A stretch of 64,000 bases of DNA from JASSUD01 sp031963415 (lineage in GTDB: Bacteria > Pseudomonadota > Gammaproteobacteria > Burkholderiales > Burkholderiaceae): contig JASSUI010000001.1 in NCBI GenBank assembly GCA_031963415.1, forward strand, positions 1,922,001-1,986,000, read 5' to 3'. Both the position numbers and the translations under genes were made by a program. Every line of letters starts with the position of its first letter. Position 1 is the stretch's first letter. The notes under the pieces were generated by a model. The model saw only the letters and a program-made list of their open reading frames with translations, made no database searches and had not been told where the DNA came from. Shown here in pieces: positions 16,901 to 25,587 of this stretch.

Positions 16901-17850
16901 TCTGGCTACGCGCACCTAAGTTTGTTGATAACGATCTATCGGGAGTTGGCATCGACGGAAATGTTATACGTCGTGAGGATTGCGCAAAACTCACTTCGTT
17001 AGATGAAGGTTTTGCGATGCTTGATAAAGCCCGTCGCGGGCTCGATGAAGAGCGTGCTGCAGCGCAAGAACAAATGCAAGAAGAAGCGCAGCAAATTTAT
17101 GCGCGCGCGTTAAAAGAAGGAGAAGAGCAAGGTCGCCAGCTCGCGTTGCAAGAATGGTATGAGCGCACGCTTGGGGCGTTTGCTGATTACCGTGCGATTC
17201 AAAAACGGATGCGGGAGCGTTTGGCTGAGTTAATCGCATCGGCTGTTGAGCAAATCGTGCAGGTGGAAGACAGCAAGGCGCTGTTCTTACGCGCGCTATC
17301 AAGCCTAGATCAGATAGCAGAAGGCGCTTCGTTTCTGACTGTTTCAGTCAATCGTAATGATTTTGCAAAAGCACAACAGGTATTCGATGAGTTCGCTAAC
17401 GAATGGGGACGACGCGGCCAACCGATAAAAATTATTGTGCATGCTGATAAAGATCTACCAGCTGGCAGCTGTATTTGTGAATCAGAGTTCGGCATTGTTG
17501 ATGCTAGTTTGCACACTCAAATTCAGGCGATGCGCGCTGCACTCGAGCGAGCGCTAGCTAAAGAGATGAGCGAAAAAACAAGTGATAAAGAGCAGAGCAC
17601 GCCCAGTGAGGCTGATAAATTTGAAATAGAGGATGAGACATTAGCAACTGTCACGAAAGCAAAAACAAGAAAGACGACAAAGTCGGAATCCGCAACCAAA
17701 ACAACAAGCAAATCCAAATCCACAACCAAATCAAAATCAGGCACAGCCCGAGCGAAGCTGAACCTAAATGCTGAAGAAAAACCCAAATCTAAGCGCAAAA
17801 CAAAATCTGCGTCAAAAGCCGCTGAAATAGACGTTAAAGAAAATGCTTAA
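16894..17850 (+). CDS. sctL: T3SS stator SctL (HrcL/HrpB5) with Lys/Thr/Ser-rich C-terminal tail
   Basis: A 318-residue ATPase regulator of the FliH/SctL family. The core (residues 1 to about 220) starts with MLIWLRAPK, contains a long Glu/Gln-rich helix around 45-110, and ends with the usual DLPAGSCICESEFGIVDAS segment. Residues about 224-318 are an unusual tail: first acidic (EADKFEIEDE), then dozens of Lys, Thr and Ser in TKSKS-like repeats. HrcL proteins normally end near the core. The tail is continuous in frame and reaches a normal stop 12 bases before sctN. Confidence 0.88.
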   Translation: MLIWLRAPKFVDNDLSGVGIDGNVIRREDCAKLTSLDEGFAMLDKARRGLDEERAAAQEQMQEEAQQIYARALKEGEEQGRQLALQEWYERTLGAFADYRAIQKRMRERLAELIASAVEQIVQVEDSKALFLRALSSLDQIAEGASFLTVSVNRNDFAKAQQVFDEFANEWGRRGQPIKIIVHADKDLPAGSCICESEFGIVDASLHTQIQAMRAALERALAKEMSEKTSDKEQSTPSEADKFEIEDETLATVTKAKTRKTTKSESATKTTSKSKSTTKSKSGTARAKLNLNAEEKPKSKRKTKSASKAAEIDVKENA

Positions 17851-17862
17851 AAAGGATCAAGG

Positions 17863-19197
17863 ATGAATCAACCCCGCGACTTCCACAGCCTCGCAGCCAC
17901 AATTGAACGTGAATTAAAACTGCGTCCTGCTGTGCAGCAAGCGGGCAAGCTGATTGAAGTCACGGGAACTTTGCTGCGAGCGACGGGTATTGATGCGAAG
18001 CTTGGTGAGCTATGTGAGTTGTATGACGCTGAAGGAGAGAAACGGCAATACGCTGAGGTCGTAGGTTTTGCGCAGAATGTCGCGATCCTTTCACCTTTCG
18101 GCGGGCTAACTCATTTATCACGAGCCACCCGTGTCATGAGTTTGGGCAGGCCCCTGTCAGTGAAGGTCGGCCCTCAATTACTTGGGCGTGTGATTGATGC
18201 GATGGGGGAGCCAATTGATCAGCGTGGCCCACTTGATTACGAAATTTTGCGGCCAATCCATGCTGATCCACCTGATCCTATGAGTCGCCGCTTAATAGAG
18301 GAGCCTTTTTATACGGGAGTACGCGCAGTAGATGCATTAACCACGTTGGCTGAAGGTCAACGTATGGGGATTTTTGCGCCAGCGGGTGTGGGGAAAAGCA
18401 CATTAATGGGGATGTTTGCTCGCGGCTCGGCTTGTGACATTAATGTAATCGCATTAATTGGCGAGCGTGGCCGAGAGGTGCGTGAGTTTATTGAACAAAA
18501 CCTTGGTAAACAAACATTGCAGCGCTCCGTTGTTGTGTGCGCGACATCTGATCGTTCATCGATTGAGCGGGCGAAAGCAGGGCATACAGCGACAACGATC
18601 GCCGAGTATTTCCGTGATCAAGGTTTGCGCGTATTGCTGATGATGGACTCGCTCACCCGTTTTGCGCGCGCACAGCGTGAAATCGGTTTGGCTGCGGGTG
18701 AGCCTCCTACGCGGCGTGGCTATCCACCTTCGTTATTTGCCGAATTGCCGCGCCTGTTAGAGCGTAGCGGTATGTCGAGCAATGGTTCAATTACTGCGCT
18801 TTATACCGTGTTGATGGAAGACGGCGAGGGTGGAAGCGACCCCGTTGCAGAAGAAGTGCGCAGTATCTTGGATGGGCATATCACGCTGTCACGAGAGATT
18901 GCGGCGCGCAATCGCTACCCAGCGATTGATGTGCTAGACAGCTTATCCCGTGTCATGCACCAAGTCGTCCCACGCGAGCACAATGATGCGGCGGCGCATA
19001 TCCGACGTTTAATGGCGAAATATCGTGAGGTAGAAACATTATTGCAGCTCGGCGAATATCAGCAGGGAAGCGACCCAATCGCGGATGAGGCAATTGTAAA
19101 AATCGATCAAATCAATGCATTGCTTGGACAACGTACAGACGAATTAACTGACCCTAATTTGACTGTGCAAGCATTGGAAGAATTAGCCGAAGCTTAA
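17863..19197 (+). CDS. sctN: T3SS ATPase SctN (HrcN)
   Basis: A 444-residue hexameric ATPase of the FliI/SctN family. It unfolds and unloads chaperone-bound substrates at the cytoplasmic base. The P-loop APAGVGKST is at about 172-180, preceded by the family stretch VDALTTLAEGQRMGIF. Other signatures are ALIGERGREVREF (about 193-205), the Walker B region LLMMDSLTRFA and PPTRRGYPPSLF. AAGGATCAAGG precedes the ATG. Length and all motifs are normal. Confidence 0.97.
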   Translation: MNQPRDFHSLAATIERELKLRPAVQQAGKLIEVTGTLLRATGIDAKLGELCELYDAEGEKRQYAEVVGFAQNVAILSPFGGLTHLSRATRVMSLGRPLSVKVGPQLLGRVIDAMGEPIDQRGPLDYEILRPIHADPPDPMSRRLIEEPFYTGVRAVDALTTLAEGQRMGIFAPAGVGKSTLMGMFARGSACDINVIALIGERGREVREFIEQNLGKQTLQRSVVVCATSDRSSIERAKAGHTATTIAEYFRDQGLRVLLMMDSLTRFARAQREIGLAAGEPPTRRGYPPSLFAELPRLLERSGMSSNGSITALYTVLMEDGEGGSDPVAEEVRSILDGHITLSREIAARNRYPAIDVLDSLSRVMHQVVPREHNDAAAHIRRLMAKYREVETLLQLGEYQQGSDPIADEAIVKIDQINALLGQRTDELTDPNLTVQALEELAEA

Positions 19198-19217
19198 GTA
19201 GATTTTTATGAAAACTT

Positions 19218-19730
19218 ATGCCAGATCGTCAAAGCCAAACGTTTGAAATTTTATTAAACAGCCGTGAACGGAAGGCTAAGCAGCTAGACACTTTGCTCGC
19301 GGCTCAGCGTAAACAACGTAAAGAATTAGAAGAAGTTGAAGAGGCTAAGCGTGCCGAGATTGCTCAGCAAGTGGAACAGCAAGCTGAACGGGATGCTCAA
19401 CTTGACGTGCTGATGGACGGGCAAACAGCGGTAAAAGCTGCGGATTTTGAAGCAGAAAGACAGTACCGGCAGGTGCTTGGCGAGCGATGCTCGAAGCTTG
19501 AAACAGAGCTATCTAAGCTACAACAAACAGTGAGAAAAAAAGACGATGAAATTCATCAGATTCAACATGAAATTGCTAAAAATAAAGCGCAAATCGAGTC
19601 CTATCAAAAACTATTAGCCAAATGGCAAAACCGTGTTGCTAAGGTAAAAGAAAATGAGATGGAAGAAGAGGCTGCAGAGGCGCTCATCGCACTGCGCCGA
19701 TTGAAGAAAAACTCAGCAAGAACAAATTAA
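19218..19730 (+). CDS. sctO: T3SS stalk protein SctO (HrpB7)
   Basis: A 170-residue protein that is almost entirely predicted coiled coil (LLAAQRKQRKELEEVEEAK and following heptads), as expected of the YscO/FliJ/HrpB7 central stalk that sits in the SctN hexamer. Position directly after sctN and before sctT is the Hrp2 standard. Sequence conservation in this family is low, so the call rests on position and structure. Confidence 0.8.
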   Translation: MPDRQSQTFEILLNSRERKAKQLDTLLAAQRKQRKELEEVEEAKRAEIAQQVEQQAERDAQLDVLMDGQTAVKAADFEAERQYRQVLGERCSKLETELSKLQQTVRKKDDEIHQIQHEIAKNKAQIESYQKLLAKWQNRVAKVKENEMEEEAAEALIALRRLKKNSARTN

Positions 19731-19749
19731 GAAAAATAAAAAATTAAAC

Positions 19750-20577
19750 ATGGACAATATATTTGCGTTAGGCAATTTGCATGAAATCTTTGTGCGGATT
19801 GTGATCACGATCGGACTATGCAGTATCCGCATCTTGATGGTTTTAATGATTATTCCAGTCGCGAGCGATCAAGTTTTGCAAGGCACGGTGCGTAACGGCA
19901 TTGCGATGCTGCTAAGCACCTTTGTTGCCTATGGACAACCTATCAGCATCGAACATTTATCAGCGCTGACTTTATGCTTAATAGCCGGCAAAGAGGCATT
20001 GCTTGGAACGATTTTAGGCTTTGCTGCTTCAACTGTTTTTTGGGTGGCGGAAGGCGTGGGCGTTTTCATTGATGACTTAACTGGATTCAACAATATCCAG
20101 ATCAGTAACCCCATGCGCTCAGACATCAGCACGCCAACGGCTGCATTGCTCGGACAGTTTGCGATAACGGCTTTTTGGGCCTTAGGTGGCATGATGTTTT
20201 TACTGGGGGCTTTATACCAATCTTTTCAATGGTGGCCGTTAATGAGCATTGAACCTGTGCCGCGGCAGATTCTCGAGTCATTTGTACTACGCCAAACTGA
20301 TACGCTAATGCATATGATTGCCAAAATAGCCGCGCCTATGGTGCTGATCTTAGTGTTAATTGACTTAGCTTTCGGGTTCTTATCTAAAGGTGCTGAAAGG
20401 TTAGACACAATCAGCCTTAGCATGCCGGTTAAAGGTGCGATGACAATCTTATTGTTAGCGCTTTTTATTGGTGCTTTTGTCGAACAAGTCAAGCAACAAC
20501 TTTCACTGCAAGAGATTGCAGCGCAGTTTCAAGACATGCTTCCGAAAATACAACCTGGCAGCTCAAACCACCATTGA
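19750..20577 (+). CDS. sctT: T3SS export apparatus protein SctT (HrcT)
   Basis: A 275-residue FliR/SctT family integral membrane protein of the export gate. Six or so hydrophobic segments span residues 12-245. Family-typical parts are SIRILMVLMIIPVASDQVLQGTVRNGIAM, the GFAASTVFWVAEGVGVFIDD loop, and APMVLILVLIDLAFGFLSKGA. It starts 19 bases after sctO and is the last gene of the tight operon; sctC follows after a 325-base spacer. Confidence 0.93.
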   Translation: MDNIFALGNLHEIFVRIVITIGLCSIRILMVLMIIPVASDQVLQGTVRNGIAMLLSTFVAYGQPISIEHLSALTLCLIAGKEALLGTILGFAASTVFWVAEGVGVFIDDLTGFNNIQISNPMRSDISTPTAALLGQFAITAFWALGGMMFLLGALYQSFQWWPLMSIEPVPRQILESFVLRQTDTLMHMIAKIAAPMVLILVLIDLAFGFLSKGAERLDTISLSMPVKGAMTILLLALFIGAFVEQVKQQLSLQEIAAQFQDMLPKIQPGSSNHH

Positions 20578-20902
20578 TTGATATGAAAAATTAGTGGAAT
20601 GTTGAGGGTGCGCAAGATATAAAACTCCTGCAAAAGCCCAAGGTCGGCTGGACGATTAACTGAGGCTTCTCTTCTTTATATTAGCGGGTACTAATGAACC
20701 AGCAGCAAAGGCATGTTTTGCTCTTGGGGTTTTGTAGCAGCGCCATAAAAATGAGGATTGTTGAGAAAGCGATGTAAAGTTATTGAAGGTTCGCGCTTAG
20801 ATGTTCAATACCATCGAGCAGCTTAAGCATCGTATACAGATTGCTTAACCTCTGCTAAACAGGTTCTTCGATGCAGAGGTTCTTTGTCTTGTTGATGGTC
20901 AC
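20578..20902. other. 325-base spacer sctT-sctC with a repeat related to the iscR upstream region
   Basis: No gene is supported here. Bases about 20578-20745 resemble 57065-57225 in patches: ATTGATATGA, CAAGGTCGG, a GAGGCTTCTCTTCTTT-like run, TACTAATG, and a GCAAAGGCATGTTTTGCTCTTGG-like block. A short palindrome AACCTCTGC / GCAGAGGTT (20847-20881) belongs to the same family as 54210-54249 and 63587-63705. No PIP-like box with correct spacing was found ahead of sctC. Confidence 0.55.
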
Positions 20903-22738
20903 ATGAAAATAAAAATAAAGTACCTCATCGCGTTATTGATTCTACTTATCTCTGTTACGCCGGTTGCCAACGCTGCGCCGATTCACTGGAAAAATAACCG
21001 TATCCATTATTCAGTTGAAAGCAAGCCGCTTAAGGATGTATTGCGCGATTTTACGGCTAGCCAAGGTATTGCAGCTTCAGTGGCACCCACTGTAGACGGT
21101 ATGGTGAGCGGCAAGTTTGATATGGCGCCGCAAGCTTTTTTAAATACGTTGGCCTCTTCATTTGGCTTTGTTTGGTATTACGATGGCGCATTGCTGAGCA
21201 TCTCTGCTGCGAGCGATATAAAAAGCATCGTGTTGCGTTTAAATTATGCGAGCATGGATGAATTGCGCATGACGCTCGACCGTCTTGGTCTTTCCGATAC
21301 ACGTTACCCAATTGTTTTTGACGATGTGCAACATACCGCTGTGGTGAGTGGCCCACCTTATTACCTTCAGCTAGTTTCTAATATCGCGCAAGGGATGGAT
21401 CATAACGCTAGCCAAGTGCTTGGCACGCAAATCCGCATCTTTAAACTGCGTCATGCATGGGCTGCTGACCGTGATGTCGACATTGGCGGCAAAGTGGTGC
21501 GCGTGCCGGGTGTAGCGAGTGTGCTGGATAGTTTGTTTGGTAAAACCAAAGGCTTGGGTAGTGCCTCTAATTTGTATTCATCTAATGTAAGAAGAGTATC
21601 TCCTGTAGCAGATATTGATGGAGCAACAACTGGCCCGGGACCTGTATTGCCACCTATGGGGGGCAACAACACAGTATTGCCGCCGCTACCGCAGAATTTT
21701 GGCGGCGACACAGCGCTTGGCAATATACCGCTCGGTGAACAGCTTAATCAGCTATTTCCAGGTGCGCCCACGTTGCCAGGTGGTGGAGGTGGCGCGACTG
21801 CTGGTATGGATGGATTAACCGCATCGAGAAGCCGAACAGGTGGAAACGGCTTGGCCGATTCAGTCTTGCCTGTGATTCAAGCGGATGCGCGTACTAACTC
21901 TATTTTGATTCGGGATGTGCCAGCGCGCATGGAGCAATATCGTCCGTTGATTGAAACACTTGATGTGAAGCCAAGGCTCATTGAAATTCAAGCGACGATT
22001 ATTCAGATAGACGATGGCGCTTTGCAGCAATTAGGTATCGATTGGCGCTTACATAGTAAACGCGCTGATTTTCAGTTAGGTAATGGTGAGCGGCAGCAAA
22101 TGACCTTTGATGGCGCGCTTGACCCACAATTCGGCTCGCGGCCAGTCGGCCCGCCTGGTTCTGACCAAAAGAGCGTCAATCTAACACCTGCGGGTGGTGC
22201 GTTAACCACGGTGTTGGGCGATGCTGGCCGATATTTAATGGCTCGGATTAATGCGCTTGAGCAAAGTAATCAGGCCAAAATCGAAGCCAGTCCTAAAGTA
22301 ACGACACTCGATAATATCGAAGCGGTGATGGACAATCGGCAGCAGATGTTTGTTCAAGTGAGAGGCTATACAGCGGGTAATCTCTACACGATTTCGACTG
22401 GCGTATCGCTGCGTGTATTACCGATGGTTGTGGAAGAGAATAACCAGACGCAAATTAAGCTTGAAGTGAATATTGAAGATGGGCAATTCTCCAAAACGCA
22501 AACCGTCCAAGATATTCCGATGGTCACAACCAGCCAAATCAAAACGCAAGCATTTGTTACACAAGGCCAGAGTTTGCTCATAGCGGGTTATCGTAAGAGC
22601 GAAACGACCAATAACAACTCAGGTGTGCCGGTGCTCTCGAAGATTCCACTACTAGGCGCAATGTTTCGCTACAAAAATAAAAGCCAAGCGCATCGGGATC
22701 AGTTGTTTTTACTGTCACCTCGTGTAATCGATTTGTAA
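20903..22738 (+). CDS. sctC: T3SS outer-membrane secretin SctC (HrcC)
   Basis: A 611-residue secretin that forms the outer-membrane ring. A signal peptide of about 25 residues (hydrophobic core LIALLILLISVTPVA) precedes N-domains (VESKPLKDVLRDFTASQGIA). A Gly/Pro-rich linker lies at about 240-300. The secretin domain occupies about 330-611 and ends with the family signature VPVLSKIPLLGAMFRYK followed by LFLLSPRVIDL. The long spacer after sctT means it may have its own promoter. No pilotin gene is obvious nearby. Confidence 0.95.
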   Translation: MKIKIKYLIALLILLISVTPVANAAPIHWKNNRIHYSVESKPLKDVLRDFTASQGIAASVAPTVDGMVSGKFDMAPQAFLNTLASSFGFVWYYDGALLSISAASDIKSIVLRLNYASMDELRMTLDRLGLSDTRYPIVFDDVQHTAVVSGPPYYLQLVSNIAQGMDHNASQVLGTQIRIFKLRHAWAADRDVDIGGKVVRVPGVASVLDSLFGKTKGLGSASNLYSSNVRRVSPVADIDGATTGPGPVLPPMGGNNTVLPPLPQNFGGDTALGNIPLGEQLNQLFPGAPTLPGGGGGATAGMDGLTASRSRTGGNGLADSVLPVIQADARTNSILIRDVPARMEQYRPLIETLDVKPRLIEIQATIIQIDDGALQQLGIDWRLHSKRADFQLGNGERQQMTFDGALDPQFGSRPVGPPGSDQKSVNLTPAGGALTTVLGDAGRYLMARINALEQSNQAKIEASPKVTTLDNIEAVMDNRQQMFVQVRGYTAGNLYTISTGVSLRVLPMVVEENNQTQIKLEVNIEDGQFSKTQTVQDIPMVTTSQIKTQAFVTQGQSLLIAGYRKSETTNNNSGVPVLSKIPLLGAMFRYKNKSQAHRDQLFLLSPRVIDL

Positions 22739-22834
22739 AAACGCAGCTGTTCATAAATACGGAGTTGTACGCCCAGCAAAGGCGCAGCACCTCCAGAAGT
22801 ACACTAAACAAATTCTAAAAATAAGAATAAGAAT

Positions 22835-23224
22835 ATGAAATTACTCGTCTCCCTCTCTTTAATCGTTAGCTTGGGCATAACGTGCCTATCGGTGAACCAT
22901 GCGGCAGCTGAGACCAACGCGCAAGCGAAGCAATCTAACAAATTGTCAGAAGATGAAATGTGCCCATACCAGAGCGTGAGTGGCAGTGGCCGTCGCTATT
23001 GGGGTGATAAGTGGTGTGGGGAGCCAAAAGAAGAGCAGAAAAAAGCGTTAGAGAAACAAGATCAAGAACGCAAAAATTGGGAAAGCGATCGCGCGAATAA
23101 AGAATACTGGGATAAACAACAGCAAAAGCAGGCGCAGGAACGAGCGTATTGGTTAAAACGAGATCAAGAGAAAAAACGGCAAAATAAAGAATGGCAAAGG
23201 CGAGAACGTGCGAGGCATGGATAA
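22835..23224 (+). CDS. Small secreted hypothetical protein, highly charged
   Basis: A 129-residue protein I do not recognise. Residues 1-25 form a signal peptide (KLLVSLSLIVSLGITCLS, likely cleavage after AAA). The mature part has two Cys (in EDEMCPY and DKWCGEP) and then a Lys/Gln/Glu/Trp-rich tail with K-x-Y-W-D and R-A-Y-W-L repeats, probably helical. It lies 96 bases after sctC on the same strand and could be part of that transcript; nothing in the sequence proves a T3SS role. Confidence 0.65.
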   Translation: MKLLVSLSLIVSLGITCLSVNHAAAETNAQAKQSNKLSEDEMCPYQSVSGSGRRYWGDKWCGEPKEEQKKALEKQDQERKNWESDRANKEYWDKQQQKQAQERAYWLKRDQEKKRQNKEWQRRERARHG

Positions 23225-23355
23225 GATAAGAATTGGGAGGTTTTACGCCTAAATTTTTACGATTCAGAGCTTTCCGACAGAGTTATTTCCTCTAACTGCA
23301 AGGCGTGTTTGCCTGCGATAATGCGCGTAGATTGAATTCCCTCCCTTATATTTTT

Positions 23356-25404
23356 ATGTTTAACCTTCCTCCGGAAACGGATCTAGCTAAATTAGCGGAG
23401 CGTGCCAGCTGGTTACGCACAGAAATTGCCCGGCATGATTACGCTTATTACGTGCTGGATGCCCCAGAGGTGCCGGATGCCGAGTACGACAAGTTATTTG
23501 CTGAGTTGCAGCAAATTGAGGCTGACCATCCGGCATTGAGTACCCCCGATTCTCCGACGCGTCGTGTGAGCGGCAAAGTGGCTGAGGGATTCGAGCCTGT
23601 CACGCATACAGTGCCGATGTTGTCTTTACAAAATGGTTTTACCGACGCAGAGATCGAAGCATTTGATAAGCGCTGCGCGGCACTGCTGGGTCACACTGAT
23701 ATTGAATATGCGTGTGAATTAAAGTTCGACGGATTAGCTATTTCATTGCGTTATATCGATGGCGTATTGACGCAGGCAGCGACCCGCGGTGATGGCACGA
23801 CGGGTGAAGATGTGACGGAAAATATACGCACGATGCGCTCGATTCCTTTGCGTTTAAAAGGCAACGATATCCCTCAATTGATTGATATTCGAGGCGAAGT
23901 ACTGATGTTTAAGCGCGACTTCGCAGCCCTTAATGAACGCCAGCGTGAAGCTGGGCAACGCGAATTTGCGAACCCACGTAATGCAGCAGCTGGCAGTTTG
24001 CGCCAATTTGATTCAAAAATTACTGCACAACGCCATTTGGTCTTCTTTGCTTATGGGGTGGGGGTGTTAGAAGGCGTTAGCATGCCTGCCACGCATTCAG
24101 CCTTGCTTGATTGGTACCTGCAATTAGGGCTACCTGTCTGTCGTGAGCGCGCAGTGGTGAGTGGTGCGTCTGGCTTGTTAGATTTTTTTCAGTCAATTGG
24201 AACGCGCCGCGAGAGTTTGCCTTATGAAATAGATGGTGTGGTTTACAAGGTGAATCAGCGTGCAGAACAAGACGCACTTGGGTTTGTGTCACGCGCGCCG
24301 CGCTTTGCACTGGCGCATAAATTTGCGCCACAAGAAGCGCTTACCACCTTGCTCGATATAGAAGTGAATGTGGGACGTACTGGCGCTATCACACCAGTTG
24401 CGCGGTTAGCGCCCGTATTGGTCGGCGGAGTGAGAGTTAGTAACGCCACTTTGCATAACGAAGATGAAATCCGGCGCAAAGATATTTTAATTGGCGATAC
24501 AGTTATTGTGCGGCGCGCAGGCGATGTCATTCCTGAGGTAGTTGGCGCAATCAAAGAACGGCGACCTGCTGATGCGCGCGCTTTCCAGATGCCCCCTGAA
24601 TGCCCGGTATGCGGCTCAGTGATTCAACGTTTACCCGACGAAGCCGTAGCACGTTGTGTAGGCGGTCTCGTTTGCTTCGCGCAACGCAAGCAAGCGCTGT
24701 GGCATTTTGCACAACGGCGTGCGTTGAACATCGATAAGCTTGGTACTCAAACCATTGATCAGTTAGTAGAACAAGAGCTGGTACATACGCCAGCAGACCT
24801 ATTTAAATTAGACCTGGCAACGCTAACAGCATTAGATCGTTTCGCTCAAAAATCAGCGCAAAATTTACTGGACTCTCTGGAGCATGCAAAACATACGACG
24901 TTGGCACGTTTTATTTATGCGTTGGGCATTCGTCATATCGGTGAGGCAACAGCCAAAACCTTAGCTCAATATTTCGGCTCGCTTGCGCGGGTGATGCAAG
25001 CGACGAGCGACGAATTTCTTGAGGTTGCTGATGTTGGGCCGACGGTGGCAGCAGCACTCGTACAGTTTTTTGCTGAGCCGCATAATCGTCAGGTTATCGA
25101 ACAATTGCGCGCAGTTGGTGTAACTTGGTCAGAAGGTCCAGGGATAGACAAACAGGCTGCTAAACCGCTAACAGGCGTTACCGTGGTATTGAGTGGAACT
25201 TTACCCAATTTTAGCCGCGAGCAAGCGAAGGAAATGCTTGAGTCGGCAGGCGCTAAAGTGGCAGGTTCTGTTTCTGCAAAAACCTCTTATTTGATAGCTG
25301 GCGCAGATCCCGGTAGTAAGTTAGCTAAGGCTGAACAATTAGGTGTGTCTGTGTTGGATGAGCAAGGTATGCGTGAGCTTTTAGAATCTGTTCATCATCT
25401 TTAA
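23356..25404 (+). CDS. ligA: NAD-dependent DNA ligase LigA
   Basis: A 682-residue replicative/repair ligase that seals nicks using NAD. The adenylated Lys is K123 in ELKFDG. The Ia domain (ARHDYAYYVLDAPEVPDAEYD) is intact. A four-Cys-type zinc finger begins CPVCGS near residue 416, helix-hairpin-helix motifs follow, and a BRCT domain starts around 600 (GVTVVLSGTLPNFSREQAKE). The ATG at 23356 gives a family-like N-terminus; an in-frame GTG at 23305 is possible. The last codons and stop lie inside the left arm of a palindromic repeat (25388-25512). Confidence 0.95.
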   Translation: MFNLPPETDLAKLAERASWLRTEIARHDYAYYVLDAPEVPDAEYDKLFAELQQIEADHPALSTPDSPTRRVSGKVAEGFEPVTHTVPMLSLQNGFTDAEIEAFDKRCAALLGHTDIEYACELKFDGLAISLRYIDGVLTQAATRGDGTTGEDVTENIRTMRSIPLRLKGNDIPQLIDIRGEVLMFKRDFAALNERQREAGQREFANPRNAAAGSLRQFDSKITAQRHLVFFAYGVGVLEGVSMPATHSALLDWYLQLGLPVCRERAVVSGASGLLDFFQSIGTRRESLPYEIDGVVYKVNQRAEQDALGFVSRAPRFALAHKFAPQEALTTLLDIEVNVGRTGAITPVARLAPVLVGGVRVSNATLHNEDEIRRKDILIGDTVIVRRAGDVIPEVVGAIKERRPADARAFQMPPECPVCGSVIQRLPDEAVARCVGGLVCFAQRKQALWHFAQRRALNIDKLGTQTIDQLVEQELVHTPADLFKLDLATLTALDRFAQKSAQNLLDSLEHAKHTTLARFIYALGIRHIGEATAKTLAQYFGSLARVMQATSDEFLEVADVGPTVAAALVQFFAEPHNRQVIEQLRAVGVTWSEGPGIDKQAAKPLTGVTVVLSGTLPNFSREQAKEMLESAGAKVAGSVSAKTSYLIAGADPGSKLAKAEQLGVSVLDEQGMRELLESVHHL

Positions 25405-25512
25405 AAAAGGCGGAATAGAGGAGATAAAGGCCCAGGTTAGGGTTCCGTCGTCACCCCCAACATGGATGCCTCCTGACTTCCGCCTATTTCTTCTTCGAGA
25501 GATGATGAACAG
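25388..25512. repeat. Family B palindromic element overlapping the ligA 3' end
   Basis: Arms CTGTTCATCATC (25388-25399) and GATGATGAACAG (25501-25512) pair perfectly over 12 bases. Inner parts also pair: AGGCGGAATAGAGGAGA with TCTTCCGCCTATTTC-like sequence and GTTAGGGTT with CCCCAACAT. The left arm encodes the last residues of LigA. Confidence 0.75.
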
Positions 25513-25587
25513 GCCCTTACAGATCGCGAGCAAACTCAAAAAGGAGTTTAAGTCAGTGCCTAGCTACGTGATTGTGACTAGCTGCTT

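Noticed and set aside
20760..20900. Possible PIP-like boxes before sctC (TTCGC near 20790, TTCGA near 20868)
   Set aside because: No second TTCG half-site occurs at a 15-base distance from either.
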